A DNA stretch of 64,000 bases from Acidobacteria bacterium Ga0077551 (GCA_001464545.1 LNFC01000024.1:1-64000), one strand, 5' to 3'; positions 18,583-28,287 are shown, numbered from the stretch's first letter. The notes: generated by a model not told the origin, from the letters alone. Numbers and translations are program-made.

Positions 18583-18951
18583 ATGCTGGCCTACGTGACT
18601 CTGGGAACCAACAACAAGGACAAGGCGCTCGCCTTCTATGACGCCGTGCTCGGCGAAATGGGCGCGAAGCGCTTTTTCGCGAACGAGCGCCTGCAATTCT
18701 ATGGCGTAGGCCCCGGCCAGCCGATGCTCGGGATCGGCGATGCCTATGATCAGAAAGCCGCCACGGCCGGCAACGGCGTCATGCCGGCGCTCGCCTGCGC
18801 CAGCAAGGAAGTCGTCGACAAGGTCTATGCCAAGGCGATCTCGATGGGCGCCACCGACGAAGGCGCACCGGGCAACCGGATGCCGACCTTCTACGGCGCT
18901 TACTTCCGCGATCCGGATGGCAACAAGATCTGCGTCTGCAAGCTTGGCTAA
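18583..18951 (+). CDS. VOC-family (glyoxalase-like) protein
   Basis: The 122-residue protein begins MLAYVTLGTNNKDKALAFYDAVLGEMGAKRFF and ends FYGAYFRDPDGNKICVCKLG, a complete single VOC unit with the usual YFRDPDGNK metal-ligand strand. Many such small proteins are annotated only as glyoxalase-like; substrate is unknown. CGGGAGGAAACC precedes the ATG. A terminator follows. Confidence 0.88.
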   Translation: MLAYVTLGTNNKDKALAFYDAVLGEMGAKRFFANERLQFYGVGPGQPMLGIGDAYDQKAATAGNGVMPALACASKEVVDKVYAKAISMGATDEGAPGNRMPTFYGAYFRDPDGNKICVCKLG

Positions 18952-18974
18952 GCCAGGCAAACGAGCCTTCGGCG

Positions 18975-19005
18975 AAACCCTCCGGCCACCGCCGGAGGGT
19001 TTTTC
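18975..19005 (+). terminator. Rho-independent terminator between convergent genes
   Basis: AAACCCTCCGGC (18975-18986) pairs with GCCGGAGGGTTT (18991-19002) around CACC, a perfect 12-bp stem with TTTTTCTTT on the + side. It serves the VOC gene and may also act on the convergent peptidase gene. Confidence 0.92.
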
Positions 19006-19014
19006 TTTGGCGGC

Positions 19015-20568
19015 TTACTCCGGCCGGGCGTCTTCCAGCTTGCCCGCGTAGAAGGTGCGCAGGTCCGCTGCGAGCGCGTCCAGGGCGGGCTCATTGAGGT
19101 ACATCATGTGGCCGGCCTGGTAGTAGGTCATCGCCACGCGCTCCTGCGGAATGCCGTAGCGGGCAAAGGTGATCTCGGCGTCGAAGAAGGGCGTGATCAT
19201 GTCGAAATAGCCATTGGCAACCCAGACCTTCATCGCCGTGTTCTGGCGCATCGCCGTGGTCAGCTGGGCCGAGACGTTCAAGTAATGCGGCTCCCAGTAC
19301 TCGCCCTCCGGCACATCGCGGTAGTTCCAGTTCGTCGACGCCGCCTCGCTGGAGATCATGTAGGGCCTGTCCATCTTCACGCCCAGATCCGCGGAGAGAT
19401 ACTGTTTCAAGAGTGCCGAATAGGCCGAGCCGATGGCGTAACTTGAAACGTCCGCCTCCGGAGTTTCCGCCACATCGTCGGCCTCGTCGCCGAGATAGCG
19501 CCCGTCAAGGCGTCCGAGGGCCACGCCCTTGTCGCGCAGCAGCTCCTTCTGGAAGCGCGGCATCAGGATCTTGAGATCGGAAGACTCTATATACGCCGGC
19601 GAGAGCCCTGTGAAATAGGCCAGGCGCTCGCGGATCCGGGCACGCTCGTCGGGTGCGAGCGTCGCGCCTTTCCACAGCGCGGGCCCATACTCGTCGCGGG
19701 CGAAAGCGCGCGCTTCGGCGAGGAACTGGTCCTGCGGCACGCCGGCGCCGGCGCGGCCGTGATACTGCGCCGCCGCGGCCATGCTCGGCAGGTAGGTGAC
19801 GTAGGAATAGATATTGTCATGGACCGAGGTCGAGCCTTCATAGTCCAGCGCCTGCGAGATCAGCACCAGCCCGTTGAGCGCAATGTCGACATCGCCGGTC
19901 AACATCCGGTTGGCGAGGTAGGCCGCCCGCGTCGTGCCGAAGCTTTCACCGATCAGGTATTTCGGCGCGTTCCAGCGCTTGTGGTCGGTGATCCAGACAC
20001 GGATGAATTCCGCAATCGAGCTGCCATCGCCTTTTTCGCTCCAGTAATCCTTGTCCTCACCCTTGCCGACGGCGCGGCTGTAGCCGGTGCCGACCGGATC
20101 GATGAACACGAGGTCTGTCACGTCGAGGATCGACAGCGGATTGTCGAGCAGGACGTAGGGCGCCGCGCCGTCATCGGCGTCCGCGTCACTCGCTACCTGC
20201 ACGCGCTTTGGGCCGAGCAGGCCCATGTGCAGCCAGACCGAGGCCGAGCCCGGCCCGCCATTGAACACGAACGAGACCGGGCGCGGCCCGCTGACGTTTT
20301 CGCGGATGTAGGAGATGGTGAACAGGCTCGCGCCAGGCTCGCCCTCGTCATTCCGGATATGGGTTTCGCCCGCTTCCACGCGGTAGGTGATCTTCTGTCC
20401 GCCGAATGTGCCGGTATGGGTGGACTTGAACATCACCGGTTCCGGAACCGGCTTTGCGGGTTTCTCCGTTTCGGCTTTTTCGTCAGCGGCCTTGCCGGAG
20501 GCTGGTTCGGCGAAGGCCGGGCCGGACGAAGCGACCAACAGCGCAAAGATCAAGGTCTGGAGTTTCAT
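19015..20568 (-). CDS. S10-family serine carboxypeptidase, exported
   Basis: The 517-residue protein has a signal peptide (residues 1-20, cleavage after AFA) and then an acidic/Pro-rich linker. Family S10 marks are FNGGPGSASVWLHMG (oxyanion region), the nucleophile in LIGESFGTTRAAYL, the Asp in WVANGYFDMITPFF and the His in YQAGHMMYL. It should remove C-terminal residues from peptides in the periplasm. These S10-like peptidases are frequent in Caulobacterales and Sphingomonadales. Confidence 0.92.
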   Translation of the reverse strand: MKLQTLIFALLVASSGPAFAEPASGKAADEKAETEKPAKPVPEPVMFKSTHTGTFGGQKITYRVEAGETHIRNDEGEPGASLFTISYIRENVSGPRPVSFVFNGGPGSASVWLHMGLLGPKRVQVASDADADDGAAPYVLLDNPLSILDVTDLVFIDPVGTGYSRAVGKGEDKDYWSEKGDGSSIAEFIRVWITDHKRWNAPKYLIGESFGTTRAAYLANRMLTGDVDIALNGLVLISQALDYEGSTSVHDNIYSYVTYLPSMAAAAQYHGRAGAGVPQDQFLAEARAFARDEYGPALWKGATLAPDERARIRERLAYFTGLSPAYIESSDLKILMPRFQKELLRDKGVALGRLDGRYLGDEADDVAETPEADVSSYAIGSAYSALLKQYLSADLGVKMDRPYMISSEAASTNWNYRDVPEGEYWEPHYLNVSAQLTTAMRQNTAMKVWVANGYFDMITPFFDAEITFARYGIPQERVAMTYYQAGHMMYLNEPALDALAADLRTFYAGKLEDARPE

Positions 20569-20687
20569 GTTGGCGCTCGGCCCTTCAGTTTTTGTCGCGC
20601 GGGCATCTCAACATGGCTCGCCAGACGTTTGATATCAAAGGCAAAACCTAGGCCCGCTTCCGGCGCGCGTCAAACACCCGCCTTGGC

Positions 20688-21875
20688 TCAACTGACGCTG
20701 ACGGCCACCGGCGCGCTGACCGGTCCGATCCGCGTCCAGGCTTCGATCCGGTAGTCGCCCGGCGACAGGATCAGCGGCAACCGGTCGCCCGGCAGCAACA
20801 TCAAACGGTCTTCCGGCACCGCGAGATCCGGATCGCCCACGCGGCGCGCCTCGATGAGGACGGGAAGGTCGGATGCCAGCAGAGCAGGTGGTACGCTGAC
20901 GACGTTTTCGCCTTCGCTGCGGCCCGAAGTCAGCCGGCCTTCCTTTATCGCGGCGCGCGGGATGGCAAACACCATGTCGGCCGACGCGCCTTGCGCGGCG
21001 CCATCGCCATGTGAAGGCACAAAGGCTGGTTCAGAATCTGCCGGCGCGCAGGCGGTCAGCGAAACGACGAGCGGTGCCCGGCCTGTCTGCGCGGCGACAG
21101 TGTCCTTCAGCGAAATCATCGCGGACGGATCCGCCGATCGCTCGACATGAATGATGACGCGGGCTTGCGGCGCGTTCGCGAAGATGCGGCGGCTGACCTG
21201 TTCGGCGAGTGCGGCCTGTCGGCGAACGGACTGCTCGGCGGGGCTGAGCGAGGACAGCTCGCTCGAGCTGGTCCACCAGACACCGGCATCCACGAGCTGC
21301 AGGCCGCCGCGCTTCACTTCGCGGATCAGGCGCCCGTGCCCGGGATCGCGCGTGACGAGCCCTTCCGACACCAGCAGTACATCCGGGTGCGCGGCGCCGC
21401 CGGGACCCAGCGTAAGGCCGTCATCGGCATAGGCCGTGAATCCGTCCGAGGTGAGACGGGTCACAAGGTCCCTCATGAAGGCGGTTTGCGAGGCTGCATG
21501 CCGGTCGCTTTCGACAATCACGATCTGGCTGCCTGCGGCGGCGCGCGCGATCATCTCGATCGGTTCGACCCATTGTTGCGGGCAGCCGTTGACCATTTCG
21601 GTGTCAGGCACGGTATCGACCAGGTCATCGCGGCCCATCGCGCGCAGCACGTCTGCCAGCTTGCCATCTGAGGACGGACTTGCGCCTGCAAGGTAAAGGT
21701 CTGCCTGGCCAAAGAAGAACGCCCGTGCTTCGCCAGAAAGATCGGCGTCCACATGCCAGTCGCGGTCCGGCGCAGTGGCGGGGATGTCGCTCGCCAGCAT
21801 GACGCGCAGCTCCGGCGTCTGCGCAGAGCACGCAGCAAGGCAGAGCGCCATCAGGATAGCCGTGCGTCTGGGCAT
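20688..21875 (-). CDS. Lipoprotein of unknown function, possibly TIKI/EreA-like fold
   Basis: The 395-residue product from ATG 21875 has a lipobox LCLAAC with Cys16 as lipidation site. The segment IEMIARAAAGSQIVIVESDRHAASQTAFMRDLVTRL resembles the first strand-loop-helix of haem-binding-uptake/TIKI and erythromycin-esterase-like proteins (usual pattern IVMINEAHH followed by a helix), with Asp-Arg-His in place of Glu-Ala-His. The C-terminal 100 residues look like a beta-sandwich. This is a low-certainty family guess. It lies 119 bases upstream of the S10 peptidase in the same direction. Confidence 0.6.
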   Translation of the reverse strand: MPRRTAILMALCLAACSAQTPELRVMLASDIPATAPDRDWHVDADLSGEARAFFFGQADLYLAGASPSSDGKLADVLRAMGRDDLVDTVPDTEMVNGCPQQWVEPIEMIARAAAGSQIVIVESDRHAASQTAFMRDLVTRLTSDGFTAYADDGLTLGPGGAAHPDVLLVSEGLVTRDPGHGRLIREVKRGGLQLVDAGVWWTSSSELSSLSPAEQSVRRQAALAEQVSRRIFANAPQARVIIHVERSADPSAMISLKDTVAAQTGRAPLVVSLTACAPADSEPAFVPSHGDGAAQGASADMVFAIPRAAIKEGRLTSGRSEGENVVSVPPALLASDLPVLIEARRVGDPDLAVPEDRLMLLPGDRLPLILSPGDYRIEAWTRIGPVSAPVAVSVS

Positions 21876-22090
21876 GCGTGGGGAGGTCCTTCTGCCGCCG
21901 GTTACAGGTTGCGTCCGGCAATCCCCCTGCCGCGTCAACGCAACTCGCCCGGTGGGCTAGGCGACGGCTATCCAATGCAGCCGCGAAGCGAATGACGCGG
22001 CGAGCCGGTTGCCATTGCCTTCTTTCCAACCGGCAAGGTGGCCGCTAAGCCTGCTGAAGGGTGCTAGTCTTGAGGGAGGCGCGTTTGACC

Positions 22091-23413
22091 ATGCCGGCAG
22101 GGTACGAATGGGGTTGGGATAATGGCCGCGCGCTGATCGGCATCCTCGCGATCTACGCCCTGTGTTGGGCGCTGTCGTCCAATCGAAAGGCGCTGCCGTG
22201 GAAGATCATCCTTGGCGCGACGTTCCTGCAATTCAGCTTTGCGCTCCTTTTCTTCGGCGTTCCGCAACTTTTGGGCATGGGCAACGCCGGCGTTGCCGGC
22301 GGCGACAATCCCGTCATCAAGGCACTGGTCGACGCGACCCGCTACGGCACCAACTTCGTGTTCGGATATGTTGGCGACAACACGCTCGTCGCTCAGCCCT
22401 TCACACCGTTCACCACGGCCGAAGGTCTCGTGCCGCCCTCCTTCTTCTTCCAGATCCTGCCGCTGATCATCGTCGTCGCGGCGCTCTCCGCGATGCTCTG
22501 GCACTGGGGCATCCTGAAATGGATCACCACCGCCTTCGCGGCGATCTTCCGCCGCACCATGGGCATCAGCGGGCCAACCTCGCTTGCCGTGTCCGCCAAC
22601 GTGTTCATGGGCATGACCGAAGCACCGCTGCTGGTGCGCCCGTATCTCAAGACGATGACACGCACCGAACTGCTGACCATGATGACGGCCGGTTTCGCAA
22701 CCATCGCCGGCTCGGTGATGGTCGTCTACGCGACCATGCTCGATGGCAAGCTCGCCAATCCGATCACGCAGCTTTTCGTGGCCTCGATGATGGCCGCGCC
22801 CGCTGCCGTGGCAGTGGCGATGACGCTGATCCCGGAATCCGAAGTGACCAGCGACAACAACCAGCAACCGGATTTCAAGTACGCCTCCACGATGGATGCC
22901 TTCTCCACCGGCGCCACCGACGGCCTGAAGATCGTGTTCAACATCGCGACCATGCTGATCGCCGCGCTCGCCTTGCTCTACCTGATCAATGAAGGCTTCA
23001 AGGCGCTGCCGGATGTAGCCGGATCGGCATTGTCGATCGAACGCATCCTCGGCTGGATCTTCGCCCCGCTGATGTACATGGTCGGCGTGCCGCTGGAGGA
23101 AGCCTCGAAGTCCGGCGGCCTGATGGGCGTCAAAACGGTGCTGACGGAGTTCGTCGCCTTCATCCAGCTGGCGAACGTACCTGAGGACGCCATGGACCCC
23201 CGTACACGGATGATCACCGCGCACGCCGTCTGCGGCTTCGCGAACTTCGGCTCGATCGGCATCCTGATCGGCGGCCTCTCGATCATGGAGCCCGAGCGGC
23301 GCGACGATTTCCTGAAGCTCGCCTGGCACACGCTGCTGGCTGGCACGCTCGCGACCTGCCTTTCCGCGGCCGTCGTGGGCGCCTTGCCGTACCAGCTGTT
23401 CTCCGGAGTTTAA
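22091..23413 (+). CDS. Concentrative nucleoside transporter (NupC/CNT family)
   Basis: The 440-residue membrane protein carries the CNT signature GISGPTSLAVSANVFMGMTEAPLLVRPYL and MTRTELLTMMTAGFATIAGSVM, and the C-terminal CGFANFGSIGILIGGL. It imports nucleosides with a cation. ATG 22091 follows GAGGGAGG by eleven bases; an in-frame TTG at 22085 would fit the spacing slightly better and an upstream GTG at 22061 is unlikely. Confidence 0.93.
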   Translation: MPAGYEWGWDNGRALIGILAIYALCWALSSNRKALPWKIILGATFLQFSFALLFFGVPQLLGMGNAGVAGGDNPVIKALVDATRYGTNFVFGYVGDNTLVAQPFTPFTTAEGLVPPSFFFQILPLIIVVAALSAMLWHWGILKWITTAFAAIFRRTMGISGPTSLAVSANVFMGMTEAPLLVRPYLKTMTRTELLTMMTAGFATIAGSVMVVYATMLDGKLANPITQLFVASMMAAPAAVAVAMTLIPESEVTSDNNQQPDFKYASTMDAFSTGATDGLKIVFNIATMLIAALALLYLINEGFKALPDVAGSALSIERILGWIFAPLMYMVGVPLEEASKSGGLMGVKTVLTEFVAFIQLANVPEDAMDPRTRMITAHAVCGFANFGSIGILIGGLSIMEPERRDDFLKLAWHTLLAGTLATCLSAAVVGALPYQLFSGV

Positions 23414-23520
23414 TCACGACCTGTCAGATAGACTTACCGCACGCTTGAGGAAAACAGCGTGGCGGGGCGTCCATTTGTTGGCGACAAGCGGCGCTACAGT
23501 TTCTGGGCGGAAAACCGGTT

Positions 23521-24273
23521 GTGCCTTTCGTTATCGATGAAATCTTCCTCTGGCTGATCCTCGTCGGCTTCCTCGCCCAGATGGTCGATGGCGCCCTCGG
23601 CATGGCGTATGGCGTCATCTCGACCACGGCGATGTTGCTGATGGGCATCCCGCCCGCGCTCGCCAGTGCCAACGTGCATGCGGCAGAAGTGTTCACCACG
23701 GCGGCTTCCGGCACCTCCCACGCCATTGCGCGCAACGTGGACTGGAACGTCTTCTGGCGCCTCGCGCTGTTCGGCTCGGCGGGCGCCGTGATCGGCGCCT
23801 TCCTGATCAGCCATGCCGACACCAGCTTCATCCGCCCGTTTATAGCCGCCTACCTTCTGCTCATGGGCGTTATCGTCATTTGGAAAGGCCTGCGCCCGAA
23901 CGGTAGCCCGCCCAAGATCGGCCGGGTGCGCATCCTTGGTTTCGCGGGCGGGATGGCCGATGCCATCGGCGGCGGCGGTTGGGGGCCGGTCGTGACGTCA
24001 AACCTGATCGCCCGCGGCGGTGAGCCGAGCCGCATGGTCGGCACCGTCAACATCGCGGAATTCGTGGTGACCGTTGCGGCAAGCCTCGCCTTCCTGATCG
24101 CGCTCGGGCCGACTTTCGGCAAGGCGGCGCTGGCCCTGCTGATCGGCGGCGTGGTGGCGGCGCCAATTGCCGCATGGGCCGCCCGCCGTGTGCCACGCCA
24201 GATCCTGACGGTGATCGTCGGGGTCGCCATCTGCCTCGTCAGCGCCTACAACCTCTGGCGGGCGCTTGGCTGA
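23521..24273 (+). CDS. TauE/SafE-family sulfite exporter-like permease
   Basis: The 250-residue protein begins (GTG) with FVIDEIFLWLILVGFLAQMVDGALGMAYG and has the internal repeat FAGGMADAIGGGGWGPVV, both typical of TauE/SafE (DUF81) proteins with about eight membrane segments. The family moves small anions such as sulfite or organosulfonates; substrate is not predictable. It is 27 bases ahead of a TonB-dependent receptor gene in the same direction. Confidence 0.9.
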   Translation: MPFVIDEIFLWLILVGFLAQMVDGALGMAYGVISTTAMLLMGIPPALASANVHAAEVFTTAASGTSHAIARNVDWNVFWRLALFGSAGAVIGAFLISHADTSFIRPFIAAYLLLMGVIVIWKGLRPNGSPPKIGRVRILGFAGGMADAIGGGGWGPVVTSNLIARGGEPSRMVGTVNIAEFVVTVAASLAFLIALGPTFGKAALALLIGGVVAAPIAAWAARRVPRQILTVIVGVAICLVSAYNLWRALG

Positions 24274-24300
24274 ATTGCGCCGCTTTGAGGGAGTGCGCGC

Positions 24301-26328
24301 GTGTCGTTTCGCAACGGATTGATAGGGGTTGCCGTGGCGGCATTGGCACCAGCCGGGCTGGCCCAGACCGAGCCCGCTGATCCTGTTCAACTCGCCGACA
24401 TGCGCCTTAGGCCCATCGAGGTCTGGGGCGACCGAAAGGACCGGGACCCCGGCGCGCAATCGGTCCTCGACACCGGTTTGATCGCCAATACGGCTGCCGA
24501 CCGGCCCGCCGAAATCCTGAATCAGGCACCGGGCGTCAACATCCAGATGAACTCCGGGCAGGAGCACCTGATCGCCATCCGGTCGCCGGTGCTGAGCGGC
24601 GGGGCCGGGCAGGGAAGTTTTCTCATTCTCGAGAACGGCGTGCCAACGCGCTCGCCCGCCTTCGGAAACGTCAACAGCCTGATCGAGCCGCACCTCGAAA
24701 TCGCCGACGCCATCGAAATCATCCGCGGGCCGGGCAGTGCGAAGTATGGCTCGAACGCCGTACACGGACTGATCAACGTGATCCTGCCGGACCCGGAAAG
24801 TGACCAGTCGCTGCGCGCAAGCTATGGCACGCTCGGCCGCTGGCGCGGCGATGCCTCCGTCAATCTCGGCGACGACACGCGCTTCAATCTCTCGCTCATG
24901 GACGACGAGGGCTGGCGCGACGCCACCGGTGGCGAGCAGCAGAAAATGTCGCTGCTCACCCGGCAATCCTTCGGCGAATGGGATGCCACCGCCTGGCTGT
25001 CCGCCTCCAGCCTCAATCAGGAAACCGCCAGCTTCATCCAGGGCCCCCGCGCCTATGTGGACCGCGACCTCGCCGAAACAAACCCCAACCCCGAAGCCTT
25101 CCGCGATGCCTGGTCGGCGCGCGCCGGACTGCGGCTGGAACGCGAGATCGGCCCCGGCAAGCTGATCCTGACGCCCAACCTGCACAGCCAGGGCATGGTC
25201 TTCTCGCAGCACTTCCTGCCCTATGGCGGCGTCGAGAAGAACGCCCATACCGGCGGTGGCTTGATGGCCCGCTATGATCTGGATCCCGTCGGCCGCCTCA
25301 GCTGGCGCTTCGGCGCCGACACCGATTTCGCCTCCGGCTATCTCAAGGAAGTCCAGCCAAATCCAAACCCCAACCCGGCCTTTCCTCAAGGTGTCCACTA
25401 CGACTATCTCGTCGAGACGCAGGTCTTCGCCTTGTGGACCGAAGTGGATGTGCAGCTCACGGACAATCTGCGCCTGCTTGCCGGCCTACGCGGCGAGACG
25501 CACGATTACAGCTACGACACGCGCGCGCGCGCCGGCATCAATGGCCGCTTCAATGTGCCCGCAGACCGCTCTGACGATTTCAGCTTTGTCACGCCCAAGC
25601 TCGGTCTCGTCTGGGACCGGGACTGGTATAGTCTCTATGCGAACTTTGCGCGCGGCGCCCGCGCGCCGCAGGTCTCCGATCTCTACCGGTTGCAGAACCG
25701 CCAGGTCGCCGGTGAGGTTAAAGCGGAAACGCTCGACAGCCTCGAAGCCGGCGTGCGCGGGGACGCGCTGTTCGGGCACCTGGATTTCGACATTGCCGCC
25801 TATTGGATGGACAAGGAGAACTTCTTCTTCCGCGATTCCGATGGCCTGAATGTCGTTGACGGCTCCACTCGCCATGTCGGCATCGAAGCCGCCGCGACCC
25901 TGCGCATCGACGACCGTTTGAGCCTCGGCGGCAACCTCGCCTGGAGCGACCAGGAATACACGTTCGACCGCCCGGTCGTCGCCGCGCTGGAGCGGATCAC
26001 CTCCGGCAACACCATCGACACTGCCCCTGAATGGCTCGGCGATGCGCGGATCGACTGGCAGGTCACGAACGCCCTCGCGCTGTCGCTGACCATGGAATAT
26101 GTCGGAGAGTACTTCACCGACCCGGCCAACACGGTCACCTATCCCGGCCACACCATCTTTGGCGCGCGCGCCGGCTGGAACATCACCGACACGCTGGAAG
26201 CCTCGCTGATCCTCCGTAACCTGACGGATGAAGCCTATGCCGACCGCGCCGATGTCGCCTTCGGCAATGAGCGCTATTTCCCCGGAGAGCCGCTCAACGC
26301 GACCTTCGGCGTGACAAAAAAATTCTGA
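24301..26328 (+). CDS. TonB-dependent outer-membrane receptor
   Basis: The 675-residue protein (GTG start, GAGGGAGTG upstream) has a short signal peptide ending GLAQT, a plug domain with RPAEILNQAPGV and the conserved AIEIIRGPGSAKYGSNAVHGLINV, and a long beta-barrel ending in GVTKKF with the terminal Phe needed for outer-membrane insertion. The ligand is unknown. It lies between a TauE/SafE permease and a GST gene with very short gaps, suggesting an operon that may handle a sulfur-containing or electrophilic compound. Confidence 0.93.
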   Translation: MSFRNGLIGVAVAALAPAGLAQTEPADPVQLADMRLRPIEVWGDRKDRDPGAQSVLDTGLIANTAADRPAEILNQAPGVNIQMNSGQEHLIAIRSPVLSGGAGQGSFLILENGVPTRSPAFGNVNSLIEPHLEIADAIEIIRGPGSAKYGSNAVHGLINVILPDPESDQSLRASYGTLGRWRGDASVNLGDDTRFNLSLMDDEGWRDATGGEQQKMSLLTRQSFGEWDATAWLSASSLNQETASFIQGPRAYVDRDLAETNPNPEAFRDAWSARAGLRLEREIGPGKLILTPNLHSQGMVFSQHFLPYGGVEKNAHTGGGLMARYDLDPVGRLSWRFGADTDFASGYLKEVQPNPNPNPAFPQGVHYDYLVETQVFALWTEVDVQLTDNLRLLAGLRGETHDYSYDTRARAGINGRFNVPADRSDDFSFVTPKLGLVWDRDWYSLYANFARGARAPQVSDLYRLQNRQVAGEVKAETLDSLEAGVRGDALFGHLDFDIAAYWMDKENFFFRDSDGLNVVDGSTRHVGIEAAATLRIDDRLSLGGNLAWSDQEYTFDRPVVAALERITSGNTIDTAPEWLGDARIDWQVTNALALSLTMEYVGEYFTDPANTVTYPGHTIFGARAGWNITDTLEASLILRNLTDEAYADRADVAFGNERYFPGEPLNATFGVTKKF

Positions 26329-26339
26329 GGAGGACACAC

Positions 26340-26954
26340 ATGAAGCTCTATCACAGCCCGGCCGCGCCGAACCCCGACCGGGTGATCTATTTCCTGCGCG
26401 CCAAGGGCAAGCTGGACGCGGTGGAGCTCGAGGAAATCTCGATCATGAAGCAGGAGCACAAGCAGCCGGGCTACCGCGAGGTCTCGCCCTATGCGCAGGT
26501 GCCCGCGCTCGTGCTCGACGATGGCACCAGCATCACCGAGAGCCGCGCCATCTGCACCTATTTCGAAGGCATCTTCCCGGAGCCGAACCTGATGGGCACG
26601 GACCCGAAGGAAAAGGCCCTGATCGAAATGTGGGATCGCCGCGTCGAGATGATGTTCTTCATCCAGTTCGCCGGCTGGTTCCGCAACGCGCATCCCGCCA
26701 TGGCGCCGCTCGAGGTGCCGCAAAGCCCGGAAGCCGCCGCCAAGAGCGAAAAGGCCGCGCGCAAGATGGCGGAGCGTTTCAACGAACACCTCGCCGATCA
26801 CGCCTTCGTCGCGGCCGACCGGTTCACGATCGCCGACATCACCCTCTACATCACCTGCGGCTTCTGCCGCGTGATGAAGTGGGCGCCGCACAAGGAGCTG
26901 CCGAACCTCGGCCGCTGGCACGCGGAGATGACCGCGCGGGGCTTTGCGGGCTGA
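26340..26954 (+). CDS. Glutathione S-transferase family protein
   Basis: The 204-residue protein has a thioredoxin-fold N-terminus (MKLYHSPAAPNPDRVIYFLRAKG, EVSPYAQVPALVLDDG, TESRAICTYFE with the gamma-glutamyl-binding Glu-Ser) and a helical C-terminal domain with DRFTIADITLYI. It follows the receptor gene by 11 bases with GAGGAGGAC as ribosome binding site. It converges with the SDR gene, six bases apart. Confidence 0.93.
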   Translation: MKLYHSPAAPNPDRVIYFLRAKGKLDAVELEEISIMKQEHKQPGYREVSPYAQVPALVLDDGTSITESRAICTYFEGIFPEPNLMGTDPKEKALIEMWDRRVEMMFFIQFAGWFRNAHPAMAPLEVPQSPEAAAKSEKAARKMAERFNEHLADHAFVAADRFTIADITLYITCGFCRVMKWAPHKELPNLGRWHAEMTARGFAG

Positions 26955-26960
26955 CGCAGC

Positions 26961-27749
26961 CTACGCGTTCTTGATGTTCATCCCGCCATCGACCGGGATG
27001 TGCACGCCGTTGAGGAAGCTCGCCGCCGGCAGCACCAGCGACAGCGTCATGTTGGCGACCTCTTCCGGAATCCCGTACCGGCGCAGCGGCACGCGGCGCT
27101 TAGCATAGATTTCCTTGTGCTCGTCCGGAATGCCGGCGGTGATGCCGGTGGTGATCGGGCCCGGGCAGATACAGTTCACCGTGATGCCTTCGCGGCCGAG
27201 GTCTACCGCCAGCCCGCGCGTCAGGCCGATCACGCCATGCTTGGCCGCCACATAAGGCGAGTTGCCCGGCGTCGCGCCGAGACCTTCCGTGGACGCAATA
27301 TTGACGATCCGCCCCCAGCCATTCTTGCGCATGTAGGGCAAGGCTGCGCGGATCGCGCGCTGGTGCGAGGTCAGCATCACGTTGATGCTCGGCCCCCAGC
27401 TGTCTTCATAGCTCTCCTCGCCGACCTGCGCCGGAATCGCAAAGCCCGCATTGTTCACGAGAATGTCCATCCCGCCGAAATGCGCCGCCGCCTCATCCAC
27501 CACTCGCTTGATCGCCGCGCCGTCGCCGACATCCAGCGCCCAGCCCTTCACGTGCTTTATGCCCGCCGCCTTGATCTCCTCGACGACGATATCGACGTTC
27601 GCCTGCTTGAGGTCGGTGACGGCGACATTCGCCCCCTCGCGCGCGAACAGGTGCGCGGTCGCGCGTCCCATGCCGCTGGCGGCGCCGGTGATCAGCGCGG
27701 TCTTGCCTTTGATGGAGCGGGAAAGTTCCTGATAGGGGGGGTGGCTCAT
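26961..27749 (-). CDS. Short-chain dehydrogenase/reductase (3-oxoacyl-ACP reductase/hydroxybutyrate dehydrogenase type)
   Basis: The 262-residue protein contains the cofactor motif TGAASGMGRATAHLF, NNAGFAIPAQ, the catalytic Ser in VNIASTEGLGATPGNSPYVAAKHG with YxxxK, and the C-terminal NGVHIPVDGGMNI. The specific substrate is unknown. Its start overlaps the stop of the upstream thioesterase gene by four bases, so the two are translated together. Confidence 0.9.
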   Translation of the reverse strand: MSHPPYQELSRSIKGKTALITGAASGMGRATAHLFAREGANVAVTDLKQANVDIVVEEIKAAGIKHVKGWALDVGDGAAIKRVVDEAAAHFGGMDILVNNAGFAIPAQVGEESYEDSWGPSINVMLTSHQRAIRAALPYMRKNGWGRIVNIASTEGLGATPGNSPYVAAKHGVIGLTRGLAVDLGREGITVNCICPGPITTGITAGIPDEHKEIYAKRRVPLRRYGIPEEVANMTLSLVLPAASFLNGVHIPVDGGMNIKNA

Positions 27750-28174
27750 GGCAGTTTCCTTAGTTTCTTGATGGTTCCGGAAAAATTGAGACAGGGCCGG
27801 CCATCGGACGTCACGATGCCGCGCACGAAAACCAGCGACCCGCCGGCGCGCAGGGTTTCGCCGCGCGCCTCGACCAGCTCGCCTTCCTTCGCCCCGTCGA
27901 GAAATTCCGACGTGAAGGCGACCGTCAGGCCATAGCTTCCGGCCATCGCTTCATGCGCAATGGCGAACAGGGCGAAATCGGCAAAGGTCATCAGGCAGCC
28001 GCCATGTATGACCCCGGCGCCGTTCATGTGCTTGCGCGCAGCGCGGAAGGCTGAAATGCCTTTTCCGTCCTCGACCCTGTAATAGAACGGCCCGGCCGTC
28101 TCGTGCTCGAAAGGCTCGTCTTTCCAGGTCGTCCAACCCGCGAATTCGCCCGTCGTCTCGATTGTGGCCGGCAT
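27746..28174 (-). CDS. PaaI-type hotdog thioesterase
   Basis: The 142-residue protein has the hotdog-fold motif HMNGAGVIHGGCLMTFADFALFAIAHEAM, where the Asn-Gly-x-x-HGG segment and the downstream Asp are the usual catalytic region of acyl-CoA thioesterases of the PaaI/YdiI group. Start 28174 is preferred to an upstream in-frame ATG because homologues begin near MPATIETTGEF. It is divergent from the acyl-CoA dehydrogenase gene. Confidence 0.88.
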   Translation of the reverse strand: MPATIETTGEFAGWTTWKDEPFEHETAGPFYYRVEDGKGISAFRAARKHMNGAGVIHGGCLMTFADFALFAIAHEAMAGSYGLTVAFTSEFLDGAKEGELVEARGETLRAGGSLVFVRGIVTSDGRPCLNFSGTIKKLRKLP

Positions 28175-28287
28175 GGCGTCCCCTCTGTTCTCTGGCTGCG
28201 GCAACCATACCCTTACGGCCCCCTTCGACAAGCGTGCCGTTGCGGCATAAAGTGCGCCTGAAAACAGACCCCCGGGAGACGAAACGC

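Noticed and set aside
22061..22070. Shared TGCTAGTCT upstream of the nucleoside transporter and at 51188-51196 before gyrA as a common -10 element
   Set aside because: No -35 hexamer at the right distance in either place; two copies can be chance.
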